Under the pieces are notes generated by a model. The model did no database searches. It was given only the letters and a program-made list of their open reading frames with translations, and had not been told where the DNA came from. The position numbers and the translations under genes were made by a program. Of a stretch of DNA of 64,000 nucleotides, positions 17,293-24,873 are shown one piece after another. The stretch is from an uncultured Clostridia bacterium (GTDB taxonomy: Bacteria; Bacillota; Clostridia; Oscillospirales; Ruminococcaceae), in NCBI GenBank assembly GCA_947089135.1, contig CAMUJF010000007.1, forward strand, positions 1-64,000, in the 5' to 3' direction. Positions within the stretch are counted from its first letter, which is position 1; every line of letters begins with the position of its first letter.

Positions 17293-17378
17293 AATACTGC
17301 TCCCCGATTAAAAGTTCACAAAAATCAAGCAATAACCTGCGCGGGTTTTTGTCAGTACTTTTTATCCCGGAACAGGAC
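17293..17378. repeat. Family 1 inverted repeat, degenerate copy
   Basis: The left arm (ATACTGCTCCCCGATTAAAAG, slightly beyond the core) matches the left arm of the complete copy at 32540. The right arm is its imperfect reverse complement (CTTTTTATCCCGGAACAGGAC). The right end has lost the ATTAGTAT terminus, so the copy appears decayed. Confidence 0.55.
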
Positions 17379-17380
17379 AA

Positions 17381-17409
17381 AACACGGCCTTTGTGTACCG
17401 ACCGTGTTT
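17381..17409 (+). other. Small hairpin upstream of the Cys/His-rich gene
   Basis: AACACGG pairs with CCGTGTT around a 15-base loop, 42 bases before the start codon. No T run follows. It could be leader structure. Confidence 0.35.
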
Positions 17410-17450
17410 ACGCCATATGCAAAATTCGCAATGCGAAAGGACTGAATATT

Positions 17451-18143
17451 ATGTGCAGCAATTGCGGCAATAACAACAGCAATAACAGCGGCGGCAACAA
17501 TAATAATAACAACAATAACAACAGCTGCGGCTGCTCCGATAACAAAATGTGCAGAATAGCCGTTACTGTCGAGGACAACTTCGCTCCCTGCACTTTTCCT
17601 CAAAGATATTTCGACGTAGTTATAAGAAGCAGAGACGGCAGCACTACCCTTACGGGCAGAGTAGCCGGCGGCGGCTCGGCAATATTCAGCGTGCCGTGTG
17701 ATTCCTGCGGATGCGACAACTGCGGCGACGGAAAGGAATATGCCGTTACCGTTACGGGAAACGAGTTCTCCTCGCCCCGCGCCCAGACCAGACGGGTCAG
17801 ATGCTGCTGCGGTCAGACTGCGGGAGTTACGTTTATTTTCATGACGTTTGAGCCCGACTGTCCTCCCAAGTTCTGCCCCCCTTGTCCTCCGCCTTGTCCC
17901 CCGGAACCTCCCTGCTGCTGTCCGCCACCGCATCATCACCATCATCATCACGATTCCCGCGAAGACCGGCTCGATCCGCTTACTCAACTCACTCAAATTG
18001 CCCAACTCGCTCAATTTGTTCAAACCGGGCAAATTGGGCAGACTGAACAAACTGAGCAGACCGACCGGTCTGTACAGACATCACAAGCTCCCTGCCCCTG
18101 CGACATGATAAGCGAAATTAACGAGATTATTTCAGGAGAATAA
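17451..18143 (+). CDS. Cys/His-rich low-complexity protein with Asn, Pro-Cys, poly-His and Thr-Gln tracts
   Basis: I do not recognise this 230-residue protein as a whole. In order it has CSNCG, an Asn run of nine, CGC, and a middle domain of about 100 residues that looks like a beta-sandwich (a DVVIRSRDGSTTLTGRVAGG strand pair with CDSCGCDNCGDG and CCCGQ inserted). A Cys-Pro segment (CPPCPPPCPPEPPCCCPPP) follows, then seven His in a row, then about 35 residues of TQ/AQ repeats and a final CPCDM. It has no signal peptide. The ATG at 17451 is chosen for GAAAGGA upstream. Metal binding by the Cys/His tracts, or a spore-coat or cell-surface structural role, is inference. A strong hairpin terminator follows. 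Confidence 0.75.
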   Translation: MCSNCGNNNSNNSGGNNNNNNNNNSCGCSDNKMCRIAVTVEDNFAPCTFPQRYFDVVIRSRDGSTTLTGRVAGGGSAIFSVPCDSCGCDNCGDGKEYAVTVTGNEFSSPRAQTRRVRCCCGQTAGVTFIFMTFEPDCPPKFCPPCPPPCPPEPPCCCPPPHHHHHHHDSREDRLDPLTQLTQIAQLAQFVQTGQIGQTEQTEQTDRSVQTSQAPCPCDMISEINEIISGE

Positions 18144-18180
18144 GGAAAGCGGTTTCTTTGCATCAGGAATAAAAACAGAA

Positions 18181-18218
18181 AAAGCTGCCGTACCCGTTAA
18201 GGTACGGCAGCTTTGGTT
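18181..18218 (+). terminator. Terminator-like hairpin after the Cys/His-rich gene
   Basis: A perfect 14-bp stem (AAAGCTGCCGTACC with GGTACGGCAGCTTT) around a 6-base loop, then a weak T-rich run. Confidence 0.75.
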
Positions 18219-18398
18219 TGTCCTGATCCGCGGACGTATCGCCGTCCATGGGATATCGTCCGTATGCTTTGCTGTTTTGCATTGATCGGCAAATGCCGCA
18301 AAGCGTCCGCCGTGGGAAGCAGTTAAGGATCTGCGCATAATCCTCAAAATGCTTCGGGCTTTATCCGCGCATAGGACTCAGGCGCCGGGTAAGGCGAT

Positions 18399-18593
18399 TT
18401 ACGCTCTTACGTCGAGAATGCTTCCGTTAGCGCCGGGGAAATGAGGAACAGCTTCTGCCATGTCAAGTATGCCGTTGATCATGTCCGTATTGGCTTCCAT
18501 GGTTTTTTTCATCATGGTCAAGCCGAGATCCTGCTGAAACTTGGCGGAGCTCATAGCCATTGACATATTGGCAATAGAAGTTACCATATCCAT
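18399..18593 (-). CDS. YjfB-like putative motility protein
   Basis: The 64-residue Met-rich product (MDMVTSIANMSMAMSSAKFQ, then LGLTMMKKTMEANTDMINGILD) matches the short YjfB family, annotated as putative motility proteins in Firmicutes, both in pattern and length. The biochemical role is unknown. The start at 18593 follows AAAGGAGG; seven more residues upstream would overlap that site. It lies 74 bases after the chemoreceptor gene on the same strand, so co-transcription is likely. This supports a link to motility, although no flagellar gene is in the window. Confidence 0.8.
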   Translation of the reverse strand: MDMVTSIANMSMAMSSAKFQQDLGLTMMKKTMEANTDMINGILDMAEAVPHFPGANGSILDVRA

Positions 18594-18667
18594 ACACAAG
18601 CCTCCTTTTGACATTTTTCCGGCGGCGGCTGAAGTCCGCCGTCAGGAAGATTTGAATAAAAATATTG

Positions 18668-19675
18668 TTATTCCGCAGACATGGCTTTCAGCTCGTTGAG
18701 AAGACTTGAAAATATTTTAAGCTCCTCAAGACACTGATCGACCGCGTCCTTGGTACGGACGACCTCTTTTCTCATTCCGGACGAATATTCGTCTATGCGC
18801 TTTACAGCGGATTCGATCTTGTCGGCGGCTCCCTTGCTTGTTTCGGCAAGAGTCCTTACCTCCTGAGCGATAACGCCGAAGCCCTTTCCGCTTTCCTTTG
18901 CGCGTGAGGCTTCTATGGAAGCGTTGAAGCCGAGTATTTTTGTATTGAGCGCAATGTTCTGTATAACCTTTACCGTTTCCGCGGTAGCGGCTACCTCCTT
19001 GGCTGTTTCATCGGCAATATGGTCTACCTTTTCAAAAGCGCCGGTAAGAGCGTGTATACGGCTTGAACCGTCTTTGAGAGCGGCCTCCGCCTCGTCCGCT
19101 TTCATAAGGATAGAATGATTCAGGGTAGTCAGACCGGAGTTGGACATATTTGCAAGATAGGTATTATAAGCGGTCTGGGACAGCACCTTTGCTACCGTGC
19201 AGAGAAAATCTGCGGCAGCGTCCACCTGTTCCTTGTCAATGATCTTTATTTTTCTGAGAGCCTTTATGTACAGGTTAGGATCGACTCCGATCTCCTCGGC
19301 GATCCTGCGGAATTTGTTCTCGTCGGGCTTTTCGGTAAGCACCTGTCCGCCGATAAATGAACCGATAAATGTACCGTTGAGCATTATCGGAGCGGCAAAG
19401 TCCACAAGTCCCGCATGGCAGAAATATGCGGCGGCGCGGCCTGTGCGCATTGTCTGCTCTCCGCCCTCCTTGTCGCACCTTTCGCACCTTGAACAGCCGA
19501 TCGAGGACTGTCTTGTATAGTTCATGCAGAAGTCTGTAAAATTGCTTCCCTGGGTGACGGCGTTTCCTCTTTCGTCGGTTGTGAGGGCAGCCATGCCTGT
19601 AAGCCTGGCAAAGCCGTCCTGGATCTCCTGAAGGGTATTTACGTCTATCAGATCGGTAAGCCTTACATCAGCCAT
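18668..19675 (-). CDS. Soluble chemoreceptor with N-terminal PocR sensory domain
   Basis: The 335-residue protein has no membrane segment. Residues 8-170 form a PocR domain: IQDGFARLTGMAALTTDERG, then Cys50, the cluster Cys61/Cys64/Cys67 and Cys86, and IGSFIGGQVL. This domain binds small hydrocarbon ligands, and in some members a metal is proposed at these cysteines. Residues 190-330 are a short methyl-accepting signalling coiled coil, whose tip contains LNTKILGFNASIEASRAKESGKGFGVIAQEVRTLAETS. The signalling domain is abbreviated compared with classical receptors. It is expressed from its own consensus promoter, with yjfB downstream. It probably acts on a CheA/CheW array encoded elsewhere. 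Confidence 0.92.
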   Translation of the reverse strand: MADVRLTDLIDVNTLQEIQDGFARLTGMAALTTDERGNAVTQGSNFTDFCMNYTRQSSIGCSRCERCDKEGGEQTMRTGRAAAYFCHAGLVDFAAPIMLNGTFIGSFIGGQVLTEKPDENKFRRIAEEIGVDPNLYIKALRKIKIIDKEQVDAAADFLCTVAKVLSQTAYNTYLANMSNSGLTTLNHSILMKADEAEAALKDGSSRIHALTGAFEKVDHIADETAKEVAATAETVKVIQNIALNTKILGFNASIEASRAKESGKGFGVIAQEVRTLAETSKGAADKIESAVKRIDEYSSGMRKEVVRTKDAVDQCLEELKIFSSLLNELKAMSAE

Positions 19676-19733
19676 AATGATACTCCGTTCTCCGCTTTGG
19701 GGCCATTCCGCCGCGGCTGTATTTTTTATAATA

Positions 19734-19762
19734 ATGATACACTATTTTACCTGATTTGTCAA
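19734..19762 (-). promoter_or_regulatory. Promoter of the PocR chemoreceptor gene
   Basis: On the minus strand TTGACA (19762-19757), a 17-base spacer and TATCAT (19739-19734), about 60 bases before the ATG. It is a sigma-A type box, not the TAAA-N15-GCCGATAA pattern expected for flagellar sigma-D. Confidence 0.72.
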
Positions 19763-19917
19763 GGCGGATTTTCATCTTTGCAATGAGGATCGTTATGATG
19801 ATATAAAATTGATTTCCTTGACTCATATACGGAAAAGTTTTTGCTTCTGTACAGAAATGAGGGTTCCGCTAAATTACGGATATCGGAAGCATTTTTGAAA
19901 ATTTACATTTTACCCCC

Positions 19918-19946
19918 TTGACAAATCGTGGAGATTGTAGTATAAT
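19918..19946 (+). promoter_or_regulatory. Consensus promoter of the ylxM-ffh cluster
   Basis: TTGACA (19918-19923), exactly 17 bases, then TATAAT (19941-19946). TACCCCC directly precedes the -35 box. Confidence 0.88.
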
Positions 19947-20038
19947 TATGTAAAGTAATTTTGCTTTACAATGACGGCTTCCGCCGAACATCAGAACAGC
20001 AGCAAATACTACAGGTCTATTGGAGGGCGGCAGCGTTT

Positions 20039-20413
20039 ATGAACAGCGAAAAAAATCTTCGGGTAGCGATACTGCTTGATTATTACGCGCCCATGCTTAC
20101 CGATAAGCAAAAGGATGTCATCGATCTTTATTACAACGAGGATTTGTCTTTGTCGGAGATAGCGGAGCACGAGAGCATTACCCGTCAGGGCGTGCGCGAC
20201 AGTATCAAGCGCGGCGAGCAGACCCTTTTCGATATGGAAGAAAAATTTCACCTTGCCGAACGGTCGGAAAAATTTTCGGAACTTATGGATCGCATACTGG
20301 CAATTGCAAAGGATATAAAGTCCGAGTGCTCTTACGGCGGCAACATCAAGATGGCTTTAAGGCTTGCGGATACGCTTCTCCGGCTTGCCGAGGAGAACAG
20401 TGAATTGTTCTGA
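20039..20413 (+). CDS. ylxM: YlxM/p13-like SRP-associated HTH protein
   Basis: The 124-residue product belongs to the small family encoded just before ffh across Firmicutes; it stimulates or accompanies the signal recognition particle GTPases. A sigma-4-like helix-turn-helix is seen as MLTDKQKDVIDLYYNEDLSL, SEIAEHESITRQGVRDSIKRGE. The start at 20039 follows GGAGGG; an upstream in-frame ATG at 19961 lies close to the -10 box and lacks a site. It is the first gene of the conserved cluster. Confidence 0.9.
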   Translation: MNSEKNLRVAILLDYYAPMLTDKQKDVIDLYYNEDLSLSEIAEHESITRQGVRDSIKRGEQTLFDMEEKFHLAERSEKFSELMDRILAIAKDIKSECSYGGNIKMALRLADTLLRLAEENSELF

Positions 20414-20469
20414 CAGAGGCGGACGGAAAGCGGGAGACATACATATATTTTTGAGAAAGTGTGGTTTTT

Positions 20470-21825
20470 ATGGCGTTCGAGGGTCTGTCCGAAAAATTAA
20501 ACGGCGTTTTCAAGCGTCTTAAAAGCAGAGGAAAGCTTACCGAGGCGGACGTTAAGGAGGCTATGCGCGAGGTGCGTATGGCTCTTTTGGAGGCTGACGT
20601 AAGCTATAAGGTCGTCAAGGATTTTGTAGCAAAGGTGTCCGAAAGAGCGGTGGGAGAGGACGTACTGAAAAGTCTTACTCCCGGTCAGCAGGTCATCAAG
20701 ATAGTTAACGAGGAGCTTATCGCTCTTATGGGCGACAGCAACGCAAGGGTGAATTTTCCCTCAAAGCCGCCCTGTATCGTCATGATGTGCGGTTTGCAGG
20801 GTTCGGGCAAGACCACCCACGCGGCTAAGCTTGCGAAGTTTTTCAAGGAGCAGGGCAAGCGTCCGCTGCTGGCAGCCTGCGACGTGTACCGTCCCGCAGC
20901 TATAAGCCAGCTTCAGGTCGTGGGCGAAAAGGCGGGAGTTCCCGTTTTTGAAATGGGACAGATAAACCCTGTTACCATTGCGAGAGAAGCCGTCAAGCAC
21001 GCAAAGGATTACGGAAACGACCTTGTTATCCTCGATACGGCGGGACGTCTTCACATAGACGAGCAGCTCATGGACGAGCTTAAAACTATAAAGTCCGAGA
21101 CCGAGCCCCACGAGATAATGCTTGTGGTGGACGCTATGACCGGTCAGGACGCGGTAAACGTTGCAAAAGCGTTCGACGACGCGCTGGGAATAAACAGTGT
21201 GCTTATGTCCAAACTTGATTCCGATACAAGAGGCGGCGCGGCGCTGTCGGTACTGGCGGTAACGGGCAAGCCTATCAAGTTTGTGGGTACGGGCGAAAAG
21301 CTTGGGGATTTCGAGCAGTTCCACCCCGAAAGAATGGCTTCCAGAATTCTCGGAATGGGCGATATGCTCACCCTGATAGAAAGGGCGCAGTCCACATTCG
21401 ACGAGGAAAATTCCAAAAAGCTGTCCGAGAGGCTGAAAGAAAACAGCTTCGATATGACCGATCTGCTTGATCAGATGAAGCAGATACGGAAAATGGGTCC
21501 CCTTAAGCAGATAATAGGAATGCTCCCCGGAGTGGGAGACAAGATAAACGACGCGGACATCGACGACAGCCAGATGGGCAGGATAGAAGCTATCATACTG
21601 TCCATGACTCCCGCGGAGAGGGCTAAGCCCTCAATAATCGACCCCAAGCGGAAAAGGCGGATCGCGGCGGGCAGCGGGAACTCCGTTGCGGACGTGAACA
21701 GGCTTTTGAGACAGTTCGAGGAAATGCAGAAGATGATGAAGCAGTTCGGCGTTATGGGCAGGAACGGCAAGGGCAAAAAGAACAAGCTCAGGCTTCCTCC
21801 CGGAATGATGCCTCCCATGAGATAA
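20470..21825 (+). CDS. ffh: Signal recognition particle protein (SRP54 GTPase)
   Basis: The 451-residue product binds signal sequences and 4.5S-type RNA and delivers ribosomes to FtsY. The N-domain (1-85) is followed by the G-domain with MCGLQGSGKTTHAAKLA (P-loop), VYRPAAISQL, LDTAGRLHID, SKLDSDTRGGAALS and GTGEKLGDFEQFHP. The methionine-rich M-domain (from about 300) includes MKQIRKMGPLKQIIGMLPG and an IDPKRKRRIAAGSG-type RNA-binding motif, and ends in a Met-Pro tail. Length is normal. ATG 20470 is used; GTG-proximal alternatives add only three residues. ftsY and the SRP RNA gene are not in the window. Confidence 0.98.
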   Translation: MAFEGLSEKLNGVFKRLKSRGKLTEADVKEAMREVRMALLEADVSYKVVKDFVAKVSERAVGEDVLKSLTPGQQVIKIVNEELIALMGDSNARVNFPSKPPCIVMMCGLQGSGKTTHAAKLAKFFKEQGKRPLLAACDVYRPAAISQLQVVGEKAGVPVFEMGQINPVTIAREAVKHAKDYGNDLVILDTAGRLHIDEQLMDELKTIKSETEPHEIMLVVDAMTGQDAVNVAKAFDDALGINSVLMSKLDSDTRGGAALSVLAVTGKPIKFVGTGEKLGDFEQFHPERMASRILGMGDMLTLIERAQSTFDEENSKKLSERLKENSFDMTDLLDQMKQIRKMGPLKQIIGMLPGVGDKINDADIDDSQMGRIEAIILSMTPAERAKPSIIDPKRKRRIAAGSGNSVADVNRLLRQFEEMQKMMKQFGVMGRNGKGKKNKLRLPPGMMPPMR

Positions 21826-21832
21826 GGCGGCT

Positions 21833-22048
21833 ATGGATATTTTCTATTTTATACTGTTCGGCGCGGTAGGGGCATTCTGCCTTGCGGCGGCGGTAAAGGA
21901 CTGGAAATGGTTCATAGACTACTGGTCTTATCAAAACGGCAGACCAAGTCAAAGGCTGAAAAGCAGGGGCGTGCTGCGGTTTCTTATAGGCGCGGCGGGG
22001 GTTCTGCTGATGCTGTTCGGCACAGCGGTATTGATTGGGTGGATTTGA
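21833..22048 (+). CDS. Small two-pass membrane protein
   Basis: The 71-residue product has two hydrophobic segments (about 4-22 and 48-70) separated by a loop with DWKWFIDYWSYQNGRPSQRLK. It begins 7 bases after ffh with a GGCGG site and is probably translated from the same mRNA. I do not recognise a family. Its place inside the ffh-rpsP cluster suggests constant co-expression, not a known function. Confidence 0.7.
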   Translation: MDIFYFILFGAVGAFCLAAAVKDWKWFIDYWSYQNGRPSQRLKSRGVLRFLIGAAGVLLMLFGTAVLIGWI

Positions 22049-22251
22049 GGTGAAAGCGCGCTAATAGCGACGGTACGGAAAAATCCCGAAACCGAAAAAT
22101 CTTATTCGTTTTAACTGCCGGACGTGGTTTTCAGACACAAATATACAAAGGCAATTTTTATTGCCGCGAGAGTTATCGTCTTTATTGAGGCAATAATTGT
22201 TTTTAGACTATACGTTTCACCAACGCTTTGATTTTGAAAGGAGAATGTCTT

Positions 22252-22650
22252 ATGAAAAAACTGTTGGTTGTTGTTACCGCACTTGCTTTGACTGCTTCAA
22301 TGGCGGGCATTTCCGTATCGGCTCACGGCGGACATCACGGCGGAAGACGTCAGAGCAGGAACATCGCTGCTGTTTATTACTGCGGAAAAGGCTGCGACTT
22401 TACCGATGAGGACGGTGACGGCATCTGCGATAACTGCGAAAACCGCAGATATTATTGCGAGGAAGATTGTTCCTTTAACGATATCGACGGAGACGGACTT
22501 TGCGATACCTGCGGAAACAGCGGGTACTACTGCGGAAAGGACTGCACCTTTATCGACGGGGACGGCGACGGTATCTGCGATAACTGTGATACCAAAGGCG
22601 TTTGCAGCGTCAGACCGAAGGCGAAGTCCAAGGGACATTGTCATCATTAA
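22252..22650 (+). CDS. Secreted protein with three tandem Cys/DGDG repeats
   Basis: The 132-residue product has a Sec signal peptide ending at about SVSAHG, a His/Gly/Arg stretch, three tandem units of about 26 residues and a Lys/His tail ending CHH. Each unit is YYCGKxCxFxDxDGDGICDNC, with four cysteines around an acidic loop. DxDGDGxCD is a calcium-loop-like motif of the kind found in dockerin and thrombospondin-3 repeats. Extracellular calcium or metal binding is inference. AAAGGAG precedes the ATG. It sits between ffh and rpsP but has about 200 bases upstream, so it may have its own promoter. Confidence 0.82.
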   Translation: MKKLLVVVTALALTASMAGISVSAHGGHHGGRRQSRNIAAVYYCGKGCDFTDEDGDGICDNCENRRYYCEEDCSFNDIDGDGLCDTCGNSGYYCGKDCTFIDGDGDGICDNCDTKGVCSVRPKAKSKGHCHH

Positions 22651-22770
22651 GTTCATTACGCAAAAGCGTTGTGATAAATCGGAGAACAGAGCGGGTCGTG
22701 TTCAAGTAACGGATACTGATCCTATCCTCTATTCTCTAACTTCTATCTTCTAATTAGGAGGTGTATACCA

Positions 22771-23013
22771 ATGGCGGTAAAAATCAGACTGAGAAGAATG
22801 GGCGCTAAGAAAGCTCCTTTCTACAGAATTGTTGTTGCAGATTCCAGATATCCCAGAGACGGAAGATTTATCGAGGAGATCGGCTACTATGATTCCAAGA
22901 CCGAACCCTCGACCGTAAAGATCGATGCGGAAAAGGCTAAGAAGTGGATGGCTAACGGCGCGCAGCCTACAGAGACTGTCAAGAAGCTTTTCGAGAAAAA
23001 CGGCGTGCTTTAA
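22771..23013 (+). CDS. rpsP: 30S ribosomal protein S16
   Basis: The 80-residue product is the complete S16 protein: KIRLRRMGAKKAPFYRIVVADSR (in part), then RDGRFIEEIGYYD and a GAQPTETVKKLFEK C-terminus. It assembles early in the 30S central and 5' domains. AGGAGGTG precedes the ATG. It opens the classical rpsP-khpA-rimM-trmD group. Confidence 0.98.
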   Translation: MAVKIRLRRMGAKKAPFYRIVVADSRYPRDGRFIEEIGYYDSKTEPSTVKIDAEKAKKWMANGAQPTETVKKLFEKNGVL

Positions 23014-23089
23014 TTGCTTAATTGCTTTAATTTTTAATGCGCTGTAAGGCTTGGACGGCTGAATGCCGGGAAAAGAACGTTAAGAGGAT

Positions 23090-23116
23090 ATAGGCGGAGG
23101 CAGAAGCCTCCGGCCT
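23090..23116 (+). other. Hairpin between rpsP and khpA
   Basis: GGCGGAGGC pairs with GCCTCCGGCC around a tetraloop, with AAGAGGA and TTCTCTT able to extend the stem on both sides. No T run follows. It could limit read-through or protect the rpsP mRNA end. Confidence 0.45.
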
Positions 23117-23164
23117 TAGGTTCTCTTGCTTCGTTTTATCAGAAAAGGATGGTAGTTAGTAGTT

Positions 23165-23398
23165 ATGGAAGAATTGCTCAGAAGTATCGTGTACGGTCTT
23201 GTTGAGGACAGGGACGCGGTAAAGATTGATATAGACGAACCGGACGCGGAGGGCGTTACGGTTTACCATCTGCACGTTGCCTCCGCCGACATGGGACGGG
23301 TCATAGGCAAGCAGGGAAGGATCGCCAAGGCGATACGTACCGTTATGCGCGCCGGCGCGGGAAGATCCAACCAAAAGATTATGGTGGAGATTGACTGA
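23165..23398 (+). CDS. khpA: KH-domain RNA-binding protein KhpA
   Basis: The 77-residue product is a single KH domain. The RNA-binding loop is DMGRVIGKQGRIAKAIRTVM, with the GxxG motif as GKQG. In Streptococcus and Clostridia KhpA pairs with KhpB (Jag) and binds many mRNAs and sRNAs. Length and position after rpsP are as expected. The next gene starts about 100 bases further on. Confidence 0.95.
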   Translation: MEELLRSIVYGLVEDRDAVKIDIDEPDAEGVTVYHLHVASADMGRVIGKQGRIAKAIRTVMRAGAGRSNQKIMVEID

Positions 23399-23498
23399 GC
23401 TGCGCGGAACGCCTGCAAATTTCAAAGCTGTTATAATGCATGGGGAAATGGCTTTCGGGGTATTTCCCTTTTTGCGTATTCAAAGGGGGAAACGCAAA

Positions 23499-24383
23499 GT
23501 GGATCATGAGGACAAAAGAGTAATGCTTGCGCGTGAAGCCTACGAAAAAGCGGCTTCAAGAACGGTAAGGGGAACCTATGGCAGCTTATACCTGGCGACG
23601 GCGGCGATCGGCTTTCTGGCGGGAGCCTTTATTTCATTAAAATTTAAAGGAACGGAACGTCTTATATGTGTGCTTGCGGGTGCAGCGTTGGGGTTCGCAG
23701 CAGGTCTGCTGACAGTGTACAGCATAAAAAAAGCTTTGAAAAAAGCAGAAAAAATAGAACGCTTGGAAGGCTACAGCGATGCTTTTGTCAAAGAATATAT
23801 ACGCATTTGCAAAGCGGCGCACAGTGATATTACTATGAAATCCCATGCTCTGACGCTGGCTTCCGTTTACAATATGCGCGGTGAATTTTCCAATGCAATT
23901 CTGATGCTGTCCTGTTTTGATGAAGCGGATTTCTTTATAAGTCCGAACTATGCCCACACATATTATTCCCAGCTTATGCTTGCTAAGCTTATGACGGGAA
24001 GTCTTGTCGCAGCGGCAGATACGTATGTCCGCGGACTTTACTATATGCGGACTTATGCGCACAGTCCGGTTTCAGGCGGATATGTTTCCATGGCTTTAGC
24101 GGTATATGAATTCTATGCAGGGCATTACGACGCTGCTCTGCAGTGTATAGCAGATTCGGATGAAGCTTATGCCGCAGTTCCTGCCAAGCCGCGGGACAGA
24201 CTTCCTGACGAAAATGCGTGGGCGATAAACCGCTACTGGCAGGCTTGTTGCCTTGCCGGCAAGAATATGAAAAAACAGGCTATGGATATATTGAAAAGCA
24301 CTGTAAACACATACACGACAGATTATTATAGATCGGAAATAAACAAGCTTATGGAGGAATTGTCAAATGAAGCAATACCTTGA
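23499..24383 (+). CDS. Membrane protein with TPR-like C-terminal region
   Basis: The 294-residue product has two close hydrophobic segments (about 28-46 and 54-74; the hairpin contains GFLAGAFISLKF). A helical region of about 200 residues follows, with repeated A/Y/L spacing: AHTYYSQLMLAKLMTGSLVA, GYVSMALAVYEFYAGHYDAA and NRYWQACCLAGKNMKKQAMDIL. This looks like TPR repeats. GTG 23499 is chosen because AAAGGGGGA precedes it; upstream codons would overlap khpA. Its end overlaps rimM by 17 bases. It is an unusual insertion in a highly conserved cluster. Function unknown. Confidence 0.78.
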   Translation: MDHEDKRVMLAREAYEKAASRTVRGTYGSLYLATAAIGFLAGAFISLKFKGTERLICVLAGAALGFAAGLLTVYSIKKALKKAEKIERLEGYSDAFVKEYIRICKAAHSDITMKSHALTLASVYNMRGEFSNAILMLSCFDEADFFISPNYAHTYYSQLMLAKLMTGSLVAAADTYVRGLYYMRTYAHSPVSGGYVSMALAVYEFYAGHYDAALQCIADSDEAYAAVPAKPRDRLPDENAWAINRYWQACCLAGKNMKKQAMDILKSTVNTYTTDYYRSEINKLMEELSNEAIP

Positions 24384-24873
24384 AATAGGAAAAATAGTAG
24401 CGGTACAGGGGCTTAAAGGCGAAGTGCGCGTTGAGCCTTGGTGCGATTCGGGAGAATTCCTGTGCGAGTTCGATACGCTGTACTTTGACAAGGGCACGAA
24501 GCCTGTGGAGATAACCAAGTCACGGGTGCAGAAAAATATCGTTGTTATGAAAATTGCGGGGATAGATACTCCCGAACAGGCGCAGAATATCAGAAACAAG
24601 ATACTCTATATGGACAGGAACGACGTGGAGCTTGAGGAGGGCTCTTATTTCGTTCAGGATCTGATAGGTCTTACGGTTATTGACAACGACAGCGGCGATG
24701 AGTACGGAAAGCTCTGCGAGGTGTCCTTTACGGGGGCTAACGACGTGTACCATATCAAATGCGCGGACGGAACAGTCCGCCTTATACCCGCCATACCCGA
24801 CGTTGTGATGAGTACCGATATTGAAAAGGGTATAATGAAAATTCACGTTCTGGAGGGACTTTTCGATGACTAA
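24367..24873 (+). CDS. rimM: 16S rRNA processing protein RimM
   Basis: The 168-residue product has an N-terminal barrel starting LEIGKIVAVQGLKGEVRVEPW and a PRC-barrel C-terminus (SYFVQDLIGLTVIDNDSGDEYG, in parts). It binds S19 and helps mature the 30S head. GGAGGAA precedes the ATG within the end of the previous gene. It overlaps trmD by 8 bases. Confidence 0.97.
   Translation: MKQYLEIGKIVAVQGLKGEVRVEPWCDSGEFLCEFDTLYFDKGTKPVEITKSRVQKNIVVMKIAGIDTPEQAQNIRNKILYMDRNDVELEEGSYFVQDLIGLTVIDNDSGDEYGKLCEVSFTGANDVYHIKCADGTVRLIPAIPDVVMSTDIEKGIMKIHVLEGLFDD

Noticed and set aside
17352..18050. Minus-strand frame of 232 codons over the Cys/His-rich gene
   Set aside because: The plus-strand gene has a clear ribosome site and terminator; the minus frame translates low-complexity DNA into Val/Ala runs.
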